Source: Erysipelotrichaceae bacterium (GTDB taxonomy: Bacteria; Bacillota_I; Bacilli_A; Erysipelotrichales; Erysipelotrichaceae). Taken from it: a stretch of DNA of 47,152 bases. The notes beneath the pieces were generated by a model. The model searched no databases. It had not been told where the DNA came from and saw only the letters and a program-made list of their open reading frames with translations. Below are positions 32,657 to 41,467 of this stretch, in pieces. Location of the stretch: positions 1-47,152 of the forward strand of contig JAISTR010000022.1 of the NCBI GenBank assembly GCA_031272515.1, in the 5' to 3' direction. The number at the start of each line of letters is the position of its first letter. Position 1 is the first letter of the stretch. The position numbers and the translations under genes are program-made.

Positions 32657-33620
32657 AGAACTTGCCCTGAAAGGAATCGCGCCTTACCAGCTCTTTTTGA
32701 ATTTCGTTGAGCACAACAAATTTCTTGCGGGTCCATAGGGGAGCCAAAAGCTGCCCGGGCAAACCATCGCCGGTCAACCGCTCAATGATCAAACCGGGAG
32801 GAAGGACCTCCAGCTGATCACAGACAATTTGGGTATACTGCGGCAGGGTCAAAAGCGGAAACTGTTGTTGTTTTTGCTCTTCACTTAGCGACTGATACAC
32901 TTTGCCCCAGACACTATCAGCACAGATGTGCAGCATGTGGATCTTAATGGCATGGATGGGCAAAGCCGCCAGGGCTTTGGCTGTTTTCATCATCATTTCA
33001 CTTGTTTCCCCAGGCAGTCCATTGATGATATGCACACAGATTTTCAGCCTGGTGCTTTTCAGTTTTTCGATGCTTTGAAAGAACACTTCGGTGGGATAGC
33101 CGCGGCCAAAGGCATCGGCACTGCTTTGGTGGATACTCTGCAAGCCCAATTCCAGCCAGACATCCTTTTGATCACAAAGCGTATCCAGATACCGGATGAC
33201 TTCATCACGCAAACAATCCGGGCGCGTCGCAAAGGCCAGGCCAACCACTTCTTTTAAAGCTAAAAAAGGAAAGGCACAGGCCTGGATTTTTGAAAGTGGG
33301 CCATAGGTGTTGGTAAAGGCCTGGAAGTAGGGGATGGTCAACTGAAACTGCCATTTTGTTTCTAGGGATTGTTTCGATTGCCGGTATTGGGCCAAAAGAT
33401 CAGCACTGCTGAAAGGATGGGCACCGCTGCCATTGGCGCAGAAGAAACAGCCGTCACTTCCCAGGCTGCCATCGCGGTTGGGACAGGTAAAACCGGCATC
33501 CAGCACAATTTTGGCGACTTTTTCATGATAGGTATTTTTCAGGTAGGAATCGAAGCTGAAATACCGTAAATTGGATTTTTTCTCCGGTTTGAAAAACTTT
33601 TTCTCCTGAGAGGCTTCCAT
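32649..33620 (-). CDS. ytqA: YtqA-family radical SAM protein
   Basis: A 323-aa radical SAM enzyme of the YhcC/YtqA (TIGR01212-like) family; its substrate is not established. The cluster-binding Cys occur as FTCPNRDGSLGSDGCFFC (C-x14-C-x2-C, residues ~44-61), the family's unusual spacing. ELGLQS and HIINGLPGE mark the barrel strands. The start at 33620 fits the family N-terminus (FSFDSYLKNTYHEKVAKIVLDAG follows); the same frame stays open 29 codons upstream but would pass through the promoter. An extended -10 (TGCTATAAT on the minus strand) ends 6 nt before the ATG, suggesting a second leaderless mRNA. Confidence 0.9.
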   Translation of the reverse strand: MEASQEKKFFKPEKKSNLRYFSFDSYLKNTYHEKVAKIVLDAGFTCPNRDGSLGSDGCFFCANGSGAHPFSSADLLAQYRQSKQSLETKWQFQLTIPYFQAFTNTYGPLSKIQACAFPFLALKEVVGLAFATRPDCLRDEVIRYLDTLCDQKDVWLELGLQSIHQSSADAFGRGYPTEVFFQSIEKLKSTRLKICVHIINGLPGETSEMMMKTAKALAALPIHAIKIHMLHICADSVWGKVYQSLSEEQKQQQFPLLTLPQYTQIVCDQLEVLPPGLIIERLTGDGLPGQLLAPLWTRKKFVVLNEIQKELVRRDSFQGKFYG

Positions 33621-33626
33621 AACGCT

Positions 33627-33635
33627 ATTATAGCA
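33627..33635 (-). promoter_or_regulatory. Extended -10 of ytqA, leaderless arrangement
   Basis: On the minus strand TGCTATAAT (33635-33627) lies 6 nt before ATG 33620. No Shine-Dalgarno sequence fits in between. Confidence 0.55.
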
Positions 33636-33688
33636 TGTCGGCCTTTTTTTCCTTTGGCTGACAAAAAACACATAGGAGGTAGTGTGAA

Positions 33689-34162
33689 ATGCAACAAAAC
33701 ACAACACAAAATCAACAAGGCAAAGGACGCCTGCCGCTCTGGGCTACTTTTTTGGCTATCAGCCTGGTCAGCTGGCTGGGGGTCATCTATGTCTTTATAT
33801 TTGAAGATCACTTTCGCAAGGCCCAGCTGTTTCAGGTTCTGCCTTTACGCTGGCTCAATGTAATCGTAATGGCAGTGATCGTAAGCCTTCTGACCCCGTT
33901 ATGGTTATACAAGAAAAAGACGGATGGCATTGAGCTGGCATTAAGCTGGATTGCGGCAGCCATGGGGCAGCTTATGGTTGTGAATGTTTTGCCCAACATT
34001 CCCATCATCGGATGGGTATTCTGGTTGTTGAAGCTGGTGCCGTCAGAAGCCTTGCAGGTACCCCCAAACTATGGGGCGATTCTGGTGCCGAATCTTTTGA
34101 TGATTCCGGTGCTCTGGATTTGGTATGCCCAAAATAAGAAGAAGGAACTTCAAAAAGATTGA
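33689..34162 (+). CDS. Hypothetical four-helix membrane protein
   Basis: A 157-aa protein with about four hydrophobic segments (near residues 18-40, 52-73, 86-115 and 132-148), a hydrophilic Gln/Asn-rich N-terminus and a basic C-terminus, so both ends are probably cytoplasmic. I see no catalytic motif and do not recognise the family. AGGAGGT lies 8 bp before the ATG. It is divergent from ytqA and followed by a toxin-antitoxin pair. Confidence 0.7.
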   Translation: MQQNTTQNQQGKGRLPLWATFLAISLVSWLGVIYVFIFEDHFRKAQLFQVLPLRWLNVIVMAVIVSLLTPLWLYKKKTDGIELALSWIAAAMGQLMVVNVLPNIPIIGWVFWLLKLVPSEALQVPPNYGAILVPNLLMIPVLWIWYAQNKKKELQKD

Positions 34163-34212
34163 AAGCGACATGACTGAAACTTCGAAGACAAAAGAAGATG
34201 CATTACAATATA

Positions 34213-34240
34213 TTGACAATGTACGCCTAAGTCATATAAT
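34213..34240 (+). promoter_or_regulatory. Promoter of the toxin-antitoxin operon
   Basis: A consensus TTGACA (34213-34218) and a perfect TATAAT (34235-34240) with a 16-bp spacer. It is the best-scoring promoter by eye in the window, as expected for an autoregulated toxin-antitoxin module. Confidence 0.85.
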
Positions 34241-34273
34241 TCAACTGAGCATTCGCTAAAGGAGAAAGTCAAT

Positions 34274-34642
34274 ATGGCTGTGAAATCCGTGAATATCAGT
34301 ATTCGTGTCGATGAATCCGTGAAAACTGCTGCGGAGGAGGTGTTTCAGAATCTGGGAATCAATCTTACCGCTGGTCTGAATTTGTATCTTTACCAAGTTG
34401 CCAGACAAGGGCGGATTCCCTTTGAATTAACAACCGGTAAATATGAGCAGTCAAGGATACAGCCATTTCCGAAAAACCGGTACTTTGCACAAGGGACAGA
34501 CGAAATCTGGCAAAAAGCCAGAATCAAAAAAAGCGACTTGGCAGAGGGCCTGCCCTATGGTTTTGGCAGTATGAAAGATGAAATTTGGATTTCCGATGAC
34601 TTTGATGAACCTCTGGATGAAATGACGGAGTATATGGAATGA
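34274..34642 (+). CDS. Hybrid antitoxin: RelB/DinJ-like N-terminus with VapB/DUF2281-like C-terminus
   Basis: A 122-aa antitoxin. Residues 1-60 are a ribbon-helix-helix DNA-binding domain of RelB/DinJ type (VNISIRVDESVKTAAEEVF, NLGINLTAGLNLYLYQVARQ). The C-terminal tail (GFGSMKDEIWISDDFDEPLD) matches the toxin-wrapping tail of antitoxins that pair with PIN toxins, the DUF2281-like GxxKGxIxxSxDFDxPL pattern, rather than a RelE or YafQ partner. The DNA-binding part should repress the promoter upstream, and the tail should neutralise the next gene product. AAAGGAGA precedes the ATG. The stop overlaps the toxin start by 4 bp. Confidence 0.85.
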   Translation: MAVKSVNISIRVDESVKTAAEEVFQNLGINLTAGLNLYLYQVARQGRIPFELTTGKYEQSRIQPFPKNRYFAQGTDEIWQKARIKKSDLAEGLPYGFGSMKDEIWISDDFDEPLDEMTEYME

Positions 34643-35022
34643 AGATAATTCTGGACACCCGTACTGCTCTCTGGTTTCTTACAGGTTCCAACCGTCTTTC
34701 CCAAAGCGCCAAACTGGCAATCGAAGAAGTACAGGATGACATCGGGGTCAGCGTTGTGAGCTTGTGGGAGTTTACCATCAAGCACAGCTTGAAAAAGTTG
34801 GAGTACAGCGGAGGAGTGATGGATTTTTATCGGGCTCTCGCCGCAAATAAATGGGCGATTCTACCGATAACCGGTGCGCATCTTAAGGCGCTGGAGAAAT
34901 TGCCACTATTGCACAGGGATCCCTTTGACCGTATGTTAATAGCTACTGCAGTGGCAGAGCAGGCAGTACTGGTATCCGGGGATGAAAACATTCATCAATA
35001 TGAAATTGATTGTCTTTGGTAG
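34639..35022 (+). CDS. PIN-domain toxin (VapC-like ribonuclease)
   Basis: A 127-aa PIN-domain nuclease. The acidic active-site residues are visible: Asp6 (IILDTRTALW), Glu44 (SLWEFTIK), Asp97 with Asp94 (HRDPFDRMLIA) and Asp115 (VSGDENIHQY). In most relatives the opening is LLDTHALLW; here the His is Arg. VapC-type toxins cleave tRNA or rRNA and stop translation when the antitoxin is degraded. ATGA overlap with the antitoxin couples translation. A terminator follows. Confidence 0.9.
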   Translation: MKIILDTRTALWFLTGSNRLSQSAKLAIEEVQDDIGVSVVSLWEFTIKHSLKKLEYSGGVMDFYRALAANKWAILPITGAHLKALEKLPLLHRDPFDRMLIATAVAEQAVLVSGDENIHQYEIDCLW

Positions 35023-35042
35023 AAAACGCTGAAGCAGATATG

Positions 35043-35069
35043 ACCCGGATATTTTCCGGGTTTTCTTTT
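35043..35069 (+). terminator. Terminator of the toxin-antitoxin operon
   Basis: ACCCGGA (35043-35049) pairs with TCCGGGT (35055-35061); TTTTCTTTTA follows. Confidence 0.88.
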
Positions 35070-35125
35070 ATTTGAAGCAGTTATTTTGAATGCATGCACA
35101 AAGCGTTTCATTTGGATGCCCCTTG

Positions 35126-35134
35126 TGCTAAAAT
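35126..35134 (+). promoter_or_regulatory. Extended -10 of the leuS T-box transcript
   Basis: TGCTAAAAT lies about 10 bp before the first conserved T-box element; no clear -35. Confidence 0.5.
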
Positions 35135-35139
35135 ATCAC

Positions 35140-35330
35140 TGTAGCTTAGGAAAGAGCAGTAACAAATTCCAACCTGCTAAGAGAGCCGGTGATTGGTGTG
35201 AGCCGGTCAGGGTGGCTTGCGAACTCGCTTTCCATGCTGATGAAGTAAATTCATCCGTATGCCGCGTTAAGGCTTTGAGCAAGAAAAAAAGGTGGTACCA
35301 CGCACAAGCGTCCTTGGGGAACGCTTTTTG
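35140..35330 (+). promoter_or_regulatory. T-box riboswitch controlling leuS (Leu, CUC specifier)
   Basis: All parts of a T-box leader are visible. AAAGAGCAGTAAC opens Stem I; AGAGAGCCGGTGATTGGTGT is the Stem I distal part. GAACTC at 35221-35226 carries a CUC leucine specifier on the 3' side. The T-box core AAGGTGGTACCACG lies at 35289-35302, with UGGU able to pair with the ACCA end of tRNA-Leu. In the antiterminator AAGG (35289-35292) pairs with CCTT (35312-35315). The competing terminator pairs AAGCGT with ACGCTT (35306-35326) before TTTTT. Uncharged tRNA-Leu should therefore switch leuS on. Confidence 0.9.
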
Positions 35331-35346
35331 TTTGAAAGGAGCACGC

Positions 35347-37743
35347 ATGAATTACAATCACAAGACTGTGGAGAAAAAATGGCAGAAATTCTGGGAAGAA
35401 AACAGGACCTTTGAAACCGATATCCAGGACTTTTCAAAACCCAAGTTCTACTGCCTCGATATGTTTCCCTATCCCAGCGGTTCCGGCTTGCATGTCGGTC
35501 ACCCCGAAGGCTATACGGCAACCGATATCATCAGCCGCAAGCGGCGCATGCAGGGATACAATGTCCTGCACCCGATGGGCTGGGACTCCTTCGGCTTGCC
35601 AGCCGAGCAATACGCCATCAAGACCGGCAATCACCCGGCTGGTTTCACCCAGAAGAACATCGATCATTTCCGCATGCAGATGAAAGGGTTGGGGCTGTCC
35701 TATGACTGGTCCAGGGAAATCGCGACCTCGGATCCCTCCTACTACAAATGGACGCAATGGATCTTCTTACAAATCTATAACCGTGGCTTGGCATATATCG
35801 CGGAGATGCCGGTGAACTGGTGTCCGGAGCTGGGAGCGGTACTGGCCAATGAGGAAGTGGTCAATGGCAAAAGCGAAATCGGCGGTTACCCGGTCTACCG
35901 GGTCCCGATGCGCCAGTGGGTCTTGAAAATCACCGAATATGCTGAGCGCTTATTGGAGGATCTGGAGTTGGTCGATTGGCCGCAATCCACCAAGGAGATG
36001 CAAATCAACTGGATTGGCAAGTCCATCGGCGCGGAAGTCATCTTTGAAATCGCCGACCACGATTTGTCTTTCACGGTCTTTACGACCCGCTGCGACACCC
36101 TGTTTGGGGCGACCTATTGTGTCCTGGCTCCCGAGCATCCCTTTGTCGACAAAATCACCGTCGAATCGCAAAAAGAAGCAGTGAAAGAATATATCGAAAA
36201 AGCCGGGCAGAAGTCCGACTTGGAGCGCACCGAGCTGTCCAAGGAAAAGACCGGGGTCTTCACCGGTGCCTATGCGATTAACCCGGTCAATGGCGAGAGG
36301 ATTCCGATTTGGATTGCCGACTATGTATTGGCGTCTTATGGCTCCGGGGCAATCATGGCGGTTCCCGCCCATGATCAGCGCGACTATGAGTTCGCGAAGA
36401 AGTTTGATTTAAAAATCATCCCGGTATTACAAGGCGGAGACCTTTCAGTACAGGCTTTTGAAGAGGATGGGCTGCACATCAATTCCGGCTTTATGGACGG
36501 TTTAAACAAAGAGGACGCGATTGCGGCGATGGAAGCCTGGCTAAATGAGCACCATTGCGGCCAGCGCAAGATTACCTATAAGCTGCGGGACTGGCTGTTT
36601 TCCAGACAGCGCTACTGGGGCGAACCGATTCCCATCATCACCATGAGTGACGGTTCGCTGCGAACGGTCGCCCTGGAAGATTTGCCCTTGGAGTTACCGC
36701 AAACCGACAACTACCGGCCGACCCAGGACGGACAGTCGCCATTAGGAAATCTGAGTGACTGGCTGGAAGTGGAAATCGATGGCGTCAAGGGACGCCGGGA
36801 AACCAATACCATGCCCCAGTGGGCCGGATCCTGCTGGTACTACATGCGCTTTATTGACCCGCACAACGACAAGGAAATCGGAAATCCAGCCTTGTTGGAA
36901 CACTGGCTGCCGGTGGATTTGTATGTCGGGGGAGCCGAGCATGCGGTGCTGCACTTGCTGTATGCACGCTTCTGGCACAAGGTCCTCTATGATATCGGGA
37001 TTGTAAAGACCAAGGAACCCTTTGCGAAGCTGTTTCACCAGGGTATGATTCTGGGGGAAAACGGCGAGAAGATGTCCAAATCCCGGGGCAATGTCATCAA
37101 TCCGGACGAAATCGTGGAAAGCCATGGGGCGGATGCCCTGCGGATCTATGAGATGTTTATGGGACCGCTGGAGGCGAGCCTGCCCTGGTCTACAACCGGC
37201 CTGGATGGATCGCGCAAGTGGCTGGACCGGGTGTACCGGATCTTGACCCAGGACGGGGTTGTGGTAAAAGAGAACGATCTGGCGTTGGAGAAAATCTATC
37301 ACCAAACCGTCAAAAAGGTCACTGGTGACATCGAAGCCCTGAAATTCAATACCGCCATATCCCAGATGATGATCTTCATCAATGAATGCTATCGTGAAAA
37401 CAAAATTCCCAGAGAATATGCCCTGGGCTTTGTAAAGATGTTTGCCTGCTTTGCGCCCCACTTGGGCGAAGAGCTCTATGAACTGCTGGGTGAAAAGGGC
37501 GGCATCAGCTTTGCGGTTTGGCCGGACTATGATGAAGCCAAGACCCAAAGCGACACGATTGAAGTCGGGGTGCAGGTGAATGGCAAACTGCGGGGAACGA
37601 TTGTAACCACCCTGAATGAAAGCGAAGATGCCATCAAAGAGAAATCTCTGGCTTTGCGCAATGTCCAGGTACAGCTGGAAGGCAAGAGTATCCGCAAGTG
37701 GATTATCATCCCGGGCAAAATCATCAACATTGTCGCAAACTGA
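35347..37743 (+). CDS. leuS: Leucyl-tRNA synthetase
   Basis: Class I aminoacyl-tRNA synthetase that charges tRNA-Leu. The start at 35347 has GAAAGGAG upstream; the same frame is open back to 35086, but that part is the T-box leader. The product is 798 aa, in the bacterial range. The HIGH motif reads HVGH at residues 49-52 and the KMSKS loop is intact at 575-579. The editing domain (~220-410) contains [13 protein letters not shown] and [19 protein letters not shown]. The C-terminal domain ends in VQVNGKLRG and the tail expected for tRNA binding. It is monocistronic between the T-box and a strong terminator. Confidence 0.98.
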   Translation: MNYNHKTVEKKWQKFWEENRTFETDIQDFSKPKFYCLDMFPYPSGSGLHVGHPEGYTATDIISRKRRMQGYNVLHPMGWDSFGLPAEQYAIKTGNHPAGFTQKNIDHFRMQMKGLGLSYDWSREIATSDPSYYKWTQWIFLQIYNRGLAYIAEMPVNWCPELGAVLANEEVVNGKSEIGGYPVYRVPMRQWVLKITEYAERLLEDLELVDWPQSTKEMQINWIGKSIGAEVIFEIADHDLSFTVFTTRCDTLFGATYCVLAPEHPFVDKITVESQKEAVKEYIEKAGQKSDLERTELSKEKTGVFTGAYAINPVNGERIPIWIADYVLASYGSGAIMAVPAHDQRDYEFAKKFDLKIIPVLQGGDLSVQAFEEDGLHINSGFMDGLNKEDAIAAMEAWLNEHHCGQRKITYKLRDWLFSRQRYWGEPIPIITMSDGSLRTVALEDLPLELPQTDNYRPTQDGQSPLGNLSDWLEVEIDGVKGRRETNTMPQWAGSCWYYMRFIDPHNDKEIGNPALLEHWLPVDLYVGGAEHAVLHLLYARFWHKVLYDIGIVKTKEPFAKLFHQGMILGENGEKMSKSRGNVINPDEIVESHGADALRIYEMFMGPLEASLPWSTTGLDGSRKWLDRVYRILTQDGVVVKENDLALEKIYHQTVKKVTGDIEALKFNTAISQMMIFINECYRENKIPREYALGFVKMFACFAPHLGEELYELLGEKGGISFAVWPDYDEAKTQSDTIEVGVQVNGKLRGTIVTTLNESEDAIKEKSLALRNVQVQLEGKSIRKWIIIPGKIINIVAN

Positions 37744-37752
37744 TAGAAAAAG

Positions 37753-37780
37753 AAAGAGACAGAACCATCTGTCTCTTTTG
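37753..37780 (+). terminator. Terminator of leuS
   Basis: AAAGAGACAG (37753-37762) pairs perfectly with CTGTCTCTTT (37769-37778) around a 6-nt loop. Confidence 0.88.
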
Positions 37781-37921
37781 TCTCACAATATCCCATATTA
37801 TTCCCAAAATTTACCAATTAATATGTAATTAATGTGTAAAATCATTAGAAATCATTGTTTTTTAACAATTCTCATGTTTTCATCACAGAAATTTGCGTTA
37901 TATTATAAGCAGAGGTAGAAG

Positions 37922-38197
37922 ATGAACGAAAACGAAAAGACCTATGGGGATCAATTATACCAACAGCTGCTTTACGCTTGTGAGAGTTTGCATGCTTCGC
38001 CGGAATACCTGAAGGAGTTTCTGCAGATGCTATTAGCGCTGTTTAGTGATACGCAAAAAGAAAAATCGGCTTTGATCACTGACGAAGTGATGTCAGAGCT
38101 CTTGGCCAGCCCAGAGCGTCTCTCGCAGCTGTTTGAAGATTACATCCGTTACACAAAGTCTCAACCGGCAGCCTCTGCTGGCCGCCTGCAGTCCTGA
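37922..38197 (+). CDS. Small hypothetical acidic helical protein
   Basis: A 91-aa, mostly alpha-helical acidic protein with no membrane segment or known motif (YQQLLYACESLHASPEYL, LLASPERLSQLFEDYI). GAGGTAGAAG precedes the ATG, and a TATATTATAAG stretch about 20 bp upstream could be its -10 box. It could be a small regulator or adaptor, but nothing in the sequence decides this. The next gene starts 97 bp downstream from its own -10 box. Confidence 0.55.
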   Translation: MNENEKTYGDQLYQQLLYACESLHASPEYLKEFLQMLLALFSDTQKEKSALITDEVMSELLASPERLSQLFEDYIRYTKSQPAASAGRLQS

Positions 38198-38293
38198 AAT
38201 GCACAAATTCGGCTTAACCAAAGGACTTTTGAGAGGGTATGATAAAATGAAACTGTATGCCTGTTGTATAATAAATACAGTCTGGGGATGATT

Positions 38294-39382
38294 ATGGAAA
38301 TCTTATTGCCCTTTGCCATGCAGTGTTATTCAATGCAAAAGCTGGCTTATATCAACTTTCAAAAAACACCCGATGACATTTACGACGCCTTCGAAATTCA
38401 GAGTTTCGATGATGACGCCAATGGCAAAGGGATTTTGGTAATTGGTTACCGCAAGGATTTTCAGCTGGATTTGTATGCCCAGCCTTCCCTGCATCTGTCC
38501 CGCTCTTTTTATGATGTCATCGAAAAAGGAATCCATTCCTTCAATGAACGCAAAATGGCTAATACCACCTTCACCATCGATGCCCAGGGCTTGCGCATGA
38601 ATATTACTTTCAAGGACTTAAATGGACGCGAAATCCATATCGAAGCTTGGGAGAACGTAGAGAAGCGCAAGCCTTTTTCCTTGTTGGCCCCCATGGGCTT
38701 TATCATCGACCGGCCGGAGAATCTGCTTTTGGTCTATCTGCACCACTATGATTATGTCCCCAAGAAGGGTTCGGTCATTAACCTTTCCATTGCCGGAAAG
38801 GAACTGCCCATTGACCCCTTACCGGTCCCGATGGATTTTGTGGCCAATTACTTTGCCCGCTACTCCAATCAGCCCAATATCGTCGGTTTCAATCCCACCC
38901 ACAAGGGGGCGATTGAAACCTTTACCATCAACCCTGGCGACCGCTCCCTGCATGAGCGGGGAATGCGTATCTCCTTGGTCTGGAATGGTTCGCAAGAGGT
39001 GGCAGTCAAGCGCATCCGCTCTTTGACCTCGCTTTATCCGGTTTCCGTGGATTTCAAACCAGCCTTTCCCAATCTGCTCACCTTGCCGGACGGCTCCAAC
39101 ATCAAGGGGCAGTTCACCATCAAGGAACTGCCGCAATGCGGTGTCATCGGCGGTACCTACACCATCGAGAAGAATCTCGGCCACATGCATGTGACCATGG
39201 TTCCCGATCGCGGCTGGGCGCCGCGCTATACCAAACTGTCCGTGCGCTTGCTCTACTTTCTGGCAAAGCTCTATACCCGCTGGCCTGCTGACTATCAATG
39301 GGATGCCTATATGGAACAGGATGCCCTGGGTCAATGGCTGATGACGTCGAGCTGGAAAAACAACTACGCGAAGTCGAAATGA
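38294..39382 (+). CDS. Conserved-looking hypothetical protein, co-translated with the PTS regulator
   Basis: A 362-aa soluble protein with no clear membrane segment. The pattern is mixed alpha/beta with several Pro-rich turns (LLAPMGFIIDRPENLLL, LPIDPLPVPMDFVANYF, GGTYTIEKNLGHMHVTMVP). I do not recognise a family. The start at 38294 is chosen for GGGG 6 bp upstream; TTG 38264 and ATG 38288 are alternatives, but TATAAT at 38267-38272 places the transcript start near 38279. The stop overlaps the start of the BglG-type regulator in an ATGA, so the protein is probably part of the same regulatory unit. Confidence 0.7.
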   Translation: MEILLPFAMQCYSMQKLAYINFQKTPDDIYDAFEIQSFDDDANGKGILVIGYRKDFQLDLYAQPSLHLSRSFYDVIEKGIHSFNERKMANTTFTIDAQGLRMNITFKDLNGREIHIEAWENVEKRKPFSLLAPMGFIIDRPENLLLVYLHHYDYVPKKGSVINLSIAGKELPIDPLPVPMDFVANYFARYSNQPNIVGFNPTHKGAIETFTINPGDRSLHERGMRISLVWNGSQEVAVKRIRSLTSLYPVSVDFKPAFPNLLTLPDGSNIKGQFTIKELPQCGVIGGTYTIEKNLGHMHVTMVPDRGWAPRYTKLSVRLLYFLAKLYTRWPADYQWDAYMEQDALGQWLMTSSWKNNYAKSK

Positions 39383-41370
39383 CCTTTCGCCAATCCCAGA
39401 AACTGCGCATCTTTCAGTTCTTCCATATTTTTACCATGACCTCGACCTATGTACAGGCGCAGGAGTTGGCAAGGATGGTGGGGGTGAGTGACCGTACCGT
39501 CAAAAGTGATATGCCGATGCTGCGGGATTTTGCCCTGGCTTCCGGCTGCAAGCTCTTGTCCAAAAAAAGCAAGGGATACTATCTGGAAGTGCTGGATGAA
39601 GAGCTGTATTTGCCCGTCAAACAGCAGCTGAACTACCGCTTTGCGACCGAACGCAAGGACAGGGTTTTTTCGCTGGCGCGCTCTTATGGGATTTTGCGGC
39701 GCTTGATTTGTTGTACCGACTACCTGAGCTATGAGCAGCTGGCGGAGGAAGTCTACCTGGCCAAAACCGTTTTGCAAAGCGAGATGGGGCAGGTTGTAAA
39801 GATCCTGGACAGCTATCATCTGCGCCTGCGTAAAAAAAGTGAAAGCGGCGAGATGGTGGTTGGTGCGGAGTTTGAAAAGCGGGTGCTGATGGTGCAGATC
39901 TATGAAATGCACTACCACGAAGGCATGACCTTCTTTCCTTACACCGCCTATACGGAATACATCGAGTGCGAGAAGCAGGTTCTCTATGATATCCGCCATC
40001 TGCTGTTGGAGTTGTTGCGGCAGTATGACATCAGCATCCCGGATGTGCATACCCAGATGCTTTCCCGCTATCTGGTTTTATGCAACAACCGCCGCAAAGC
40101 CGGATTTCAACTGCAGTTTTCAAAAGAACAAAAGGATTGGCTGCAGGCGTTTGGGCATTATCAGCTGGCTGCCGACTTCTTTATAAAGGCGAAAGCGGAA
40201 TTCGGGTTTGAAGCGGATGAAGAGGAGATCATGGGGCTGGCCATCCTCTTGATTATCTGGGAAGACCTCAAGGAAGATATCAATGTACCATCCGGCTGGC
40301 AGCAATTAACCGCCAAGGCCGAAGAATACCTGGGGAAAATTCAGGAACGGCTTTTAAGTCAGTGCGGTCTGGATTTTTCCACGCTGCCAAACTGGAAGGG
40401 GCATTTGTTGAATTTTTTACTGCCTTATTGTGCAGCCTTGCATCTGAATGCGCATACCTGGATGATCTCCCAGGAGATTAACGGCAACTATGAATATCTG
40501 ATTGATTCACCGCTTTGTCTGTGGCTGGCAAAGCAGGCGCTGGATGTCTTTGATGGCGAAGCTCCGCGCTTTAGCATTATGGCCCTGGCGCAGCGCTTCC
40601 ACAGCCTTTTGGAAAGCGTGCAGCTAAAGGGCAGACCGTTGCGGGCACTTTTGGTTTCACAAAACGGCTTCAGCTGGGGCAATACCATCAAGGCGCGGAT
40701 ACAAGCCCGCTTCCCCAAGGCTTTTTCCATAATTGATGTAAAACAGCTCTATGAGCTGCGGGGTCTTTTAAAAGAAGACTATGACATTGCCTTTTTGAAC
40801 CTTTCCTCGCATGTCTACAAATACGAGTGGCCTACCTTTTATCTGGACAGTATTCCCACTACCAAACAGTTCAACGATATCTACAACCAGGTATTGGTGG
40901 ACTCTTTGAACCTTTTGGCGATTGAAAAGAAACTGGGCTTGCACAAGCTTCGCATCTACGAAAACTTCAGCTGCGAAACGATTGAGACATTTTTTCAGCT
41001 TTTGGCCTTCAAGCTGGGGGTGAATTCGAAAGAGATTGAGCGGCTGGAGCAGTACTTCAGCGGTTGGGCGCAGCTGTTCTTTGTGAACCGGCACTGTTTG
41101 CTGTTTCTCTCTGCCCAAAATGAGGCGGGACTACTGGAGCTGTATCACTTTCAAAAAGCCAAGATGTACCATTCCCATCTGATTGAAGATGTGCTGCTTT
41201 TGAAGCTGGATTTTGCGGGGAATGCGAACTGTGCGCGGGTTTTGCAATTGATTCTGGAGCAGTACTGCAAGGACGATACGGCGGTATTGCGGCTTTTAAA
41301 GAAAGAGCCGGGGGTGCTGGATGGCTTATTGCGGCAGGCAATCAAGTCCCAGGTAATTTCCTTTACCTAA
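39379..41370 (+). CDS. BglG/ManR-like PRD transcriptional regulator of the downstream PTS operon
   Basis: A 663-aa multidomain regulator. Residues ~1-75 hold helix-turn-helix domains of the Mga/BglG DNA-binding type (ARMVGVSDRTVKSDMPML). A long helical middle (~80-400) corresponds to PRD modules, though the expected phospho-His positions are not obvious. At ~420-470 there is a PTS IIB-like fold (RALLVSQNGFSWGNTIKARI), but the phospho-acceptor Cys is missing. The rest may be a degenerate IIA-like part. The ATG at 39379 overlaps the preceding stop; ATG 39334 is an alternative. It should activate the mannose-family PTS operon behind it, with phosphorylation-based control apparently reduced. Confidence 0.8.
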   Translation: MTFRQSQKLRIFQFFHIFTMTSTYVQAQELARMVGVSDRTVKSDMPMLRDFALASGCKLLSKKSKGYYLEVLDEELYLPVKQQLNYRFATERKDRVFSLARSYGILRRLICCTDYLSYEQLAEEVYLAKTVLQSEMGQVVKILDSYHLRLRKKSESGEMVVGAEFEKRVLMVQIYEMHYHEGMTFFPYTAYTEYIECEKQVLYDIRHLLLELLRQYDISIPDVHTQMLSRYLVLCNNRRKAGFQLQFSKEQKDWLQAFGHYQLAADFFIKAKAEFGFEADEEEIMGLAILLIIWEDLKEDINVPSGWQQLTAKAEEYLGKIQERLLSQCGLDFSTLPNWKGHLLNFLLPYCAALHLNAHTWMISQEINGNYEYLIDSPLCLWLAKQALDVFDGEAPRFSIMALAQRFHSLLESVQLKGRPLRALLVSQNGFSWGNTIKARIQARFPKAFSIIDVKQLYELRGLLKEDYDIAFLNLSSHVYKYEWPTFYLDSIPTTKQFNDIYNQVLVDSLNLLAIEKKLGLHKLRIYENFSCETIETFFQLLAFKLGVNSKEIERLEQYFSGWAQLFFVNRHCLLFLSAQNEAGLLELYHFQKAKMYHSHLIEDVLLLKLDFAGNANCARVLQLILEQYCKDDTAVLRLLKKEPGVLDGLLRQAIKSQVISFT

Positions 41371-41395
41371 GGGAAATCAAGCTGGGTTTCCCTTA
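41368..41395. promoter_or_regulatory. Perfect 9-bp inverted repeat upstream of the PTS promoter
   Basis: TAAGGGAAA (41368-41376) and TTTCCCTTA (41387-41395) with a 10-bp centre. It starts at the regulator's stop codon and lies 21 bp upstream of the -35 box, a fitting activator site. No T run follows, so it is not a terminator. Confidence 0.55.
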
Positions 41396-41415
41396 ATACA
41401 AACGTACTTTTCAAC

Positions 41416-41445
41416 TTGCAGCCACCGGCTGCTTTTGATTATGAT
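41416..41445 (+). promoter_or_regulatory. PTS operon promoter overlapping the regulator's terminator
   Basis: TTGCAG (41416-41421), an 18-bp spacer and TATGAT (41440-41445). The spacer contains the hairpin GCAGCC-ACC-GGCTGC (41418-41432) with four T, which could terminate the regulator transcript. Promoter and terminator thus share the same bases. Confidence 0.55.
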
Positions 41446-41467
41446 GGTAAAAAAAGAGGGAGTACGC

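Noticed and set aside
35086-35346. 87-residue N-terminal extension of LeuS
   Set aside because: This DNA is the T-box leader; the family N-terminus begins at 35347.
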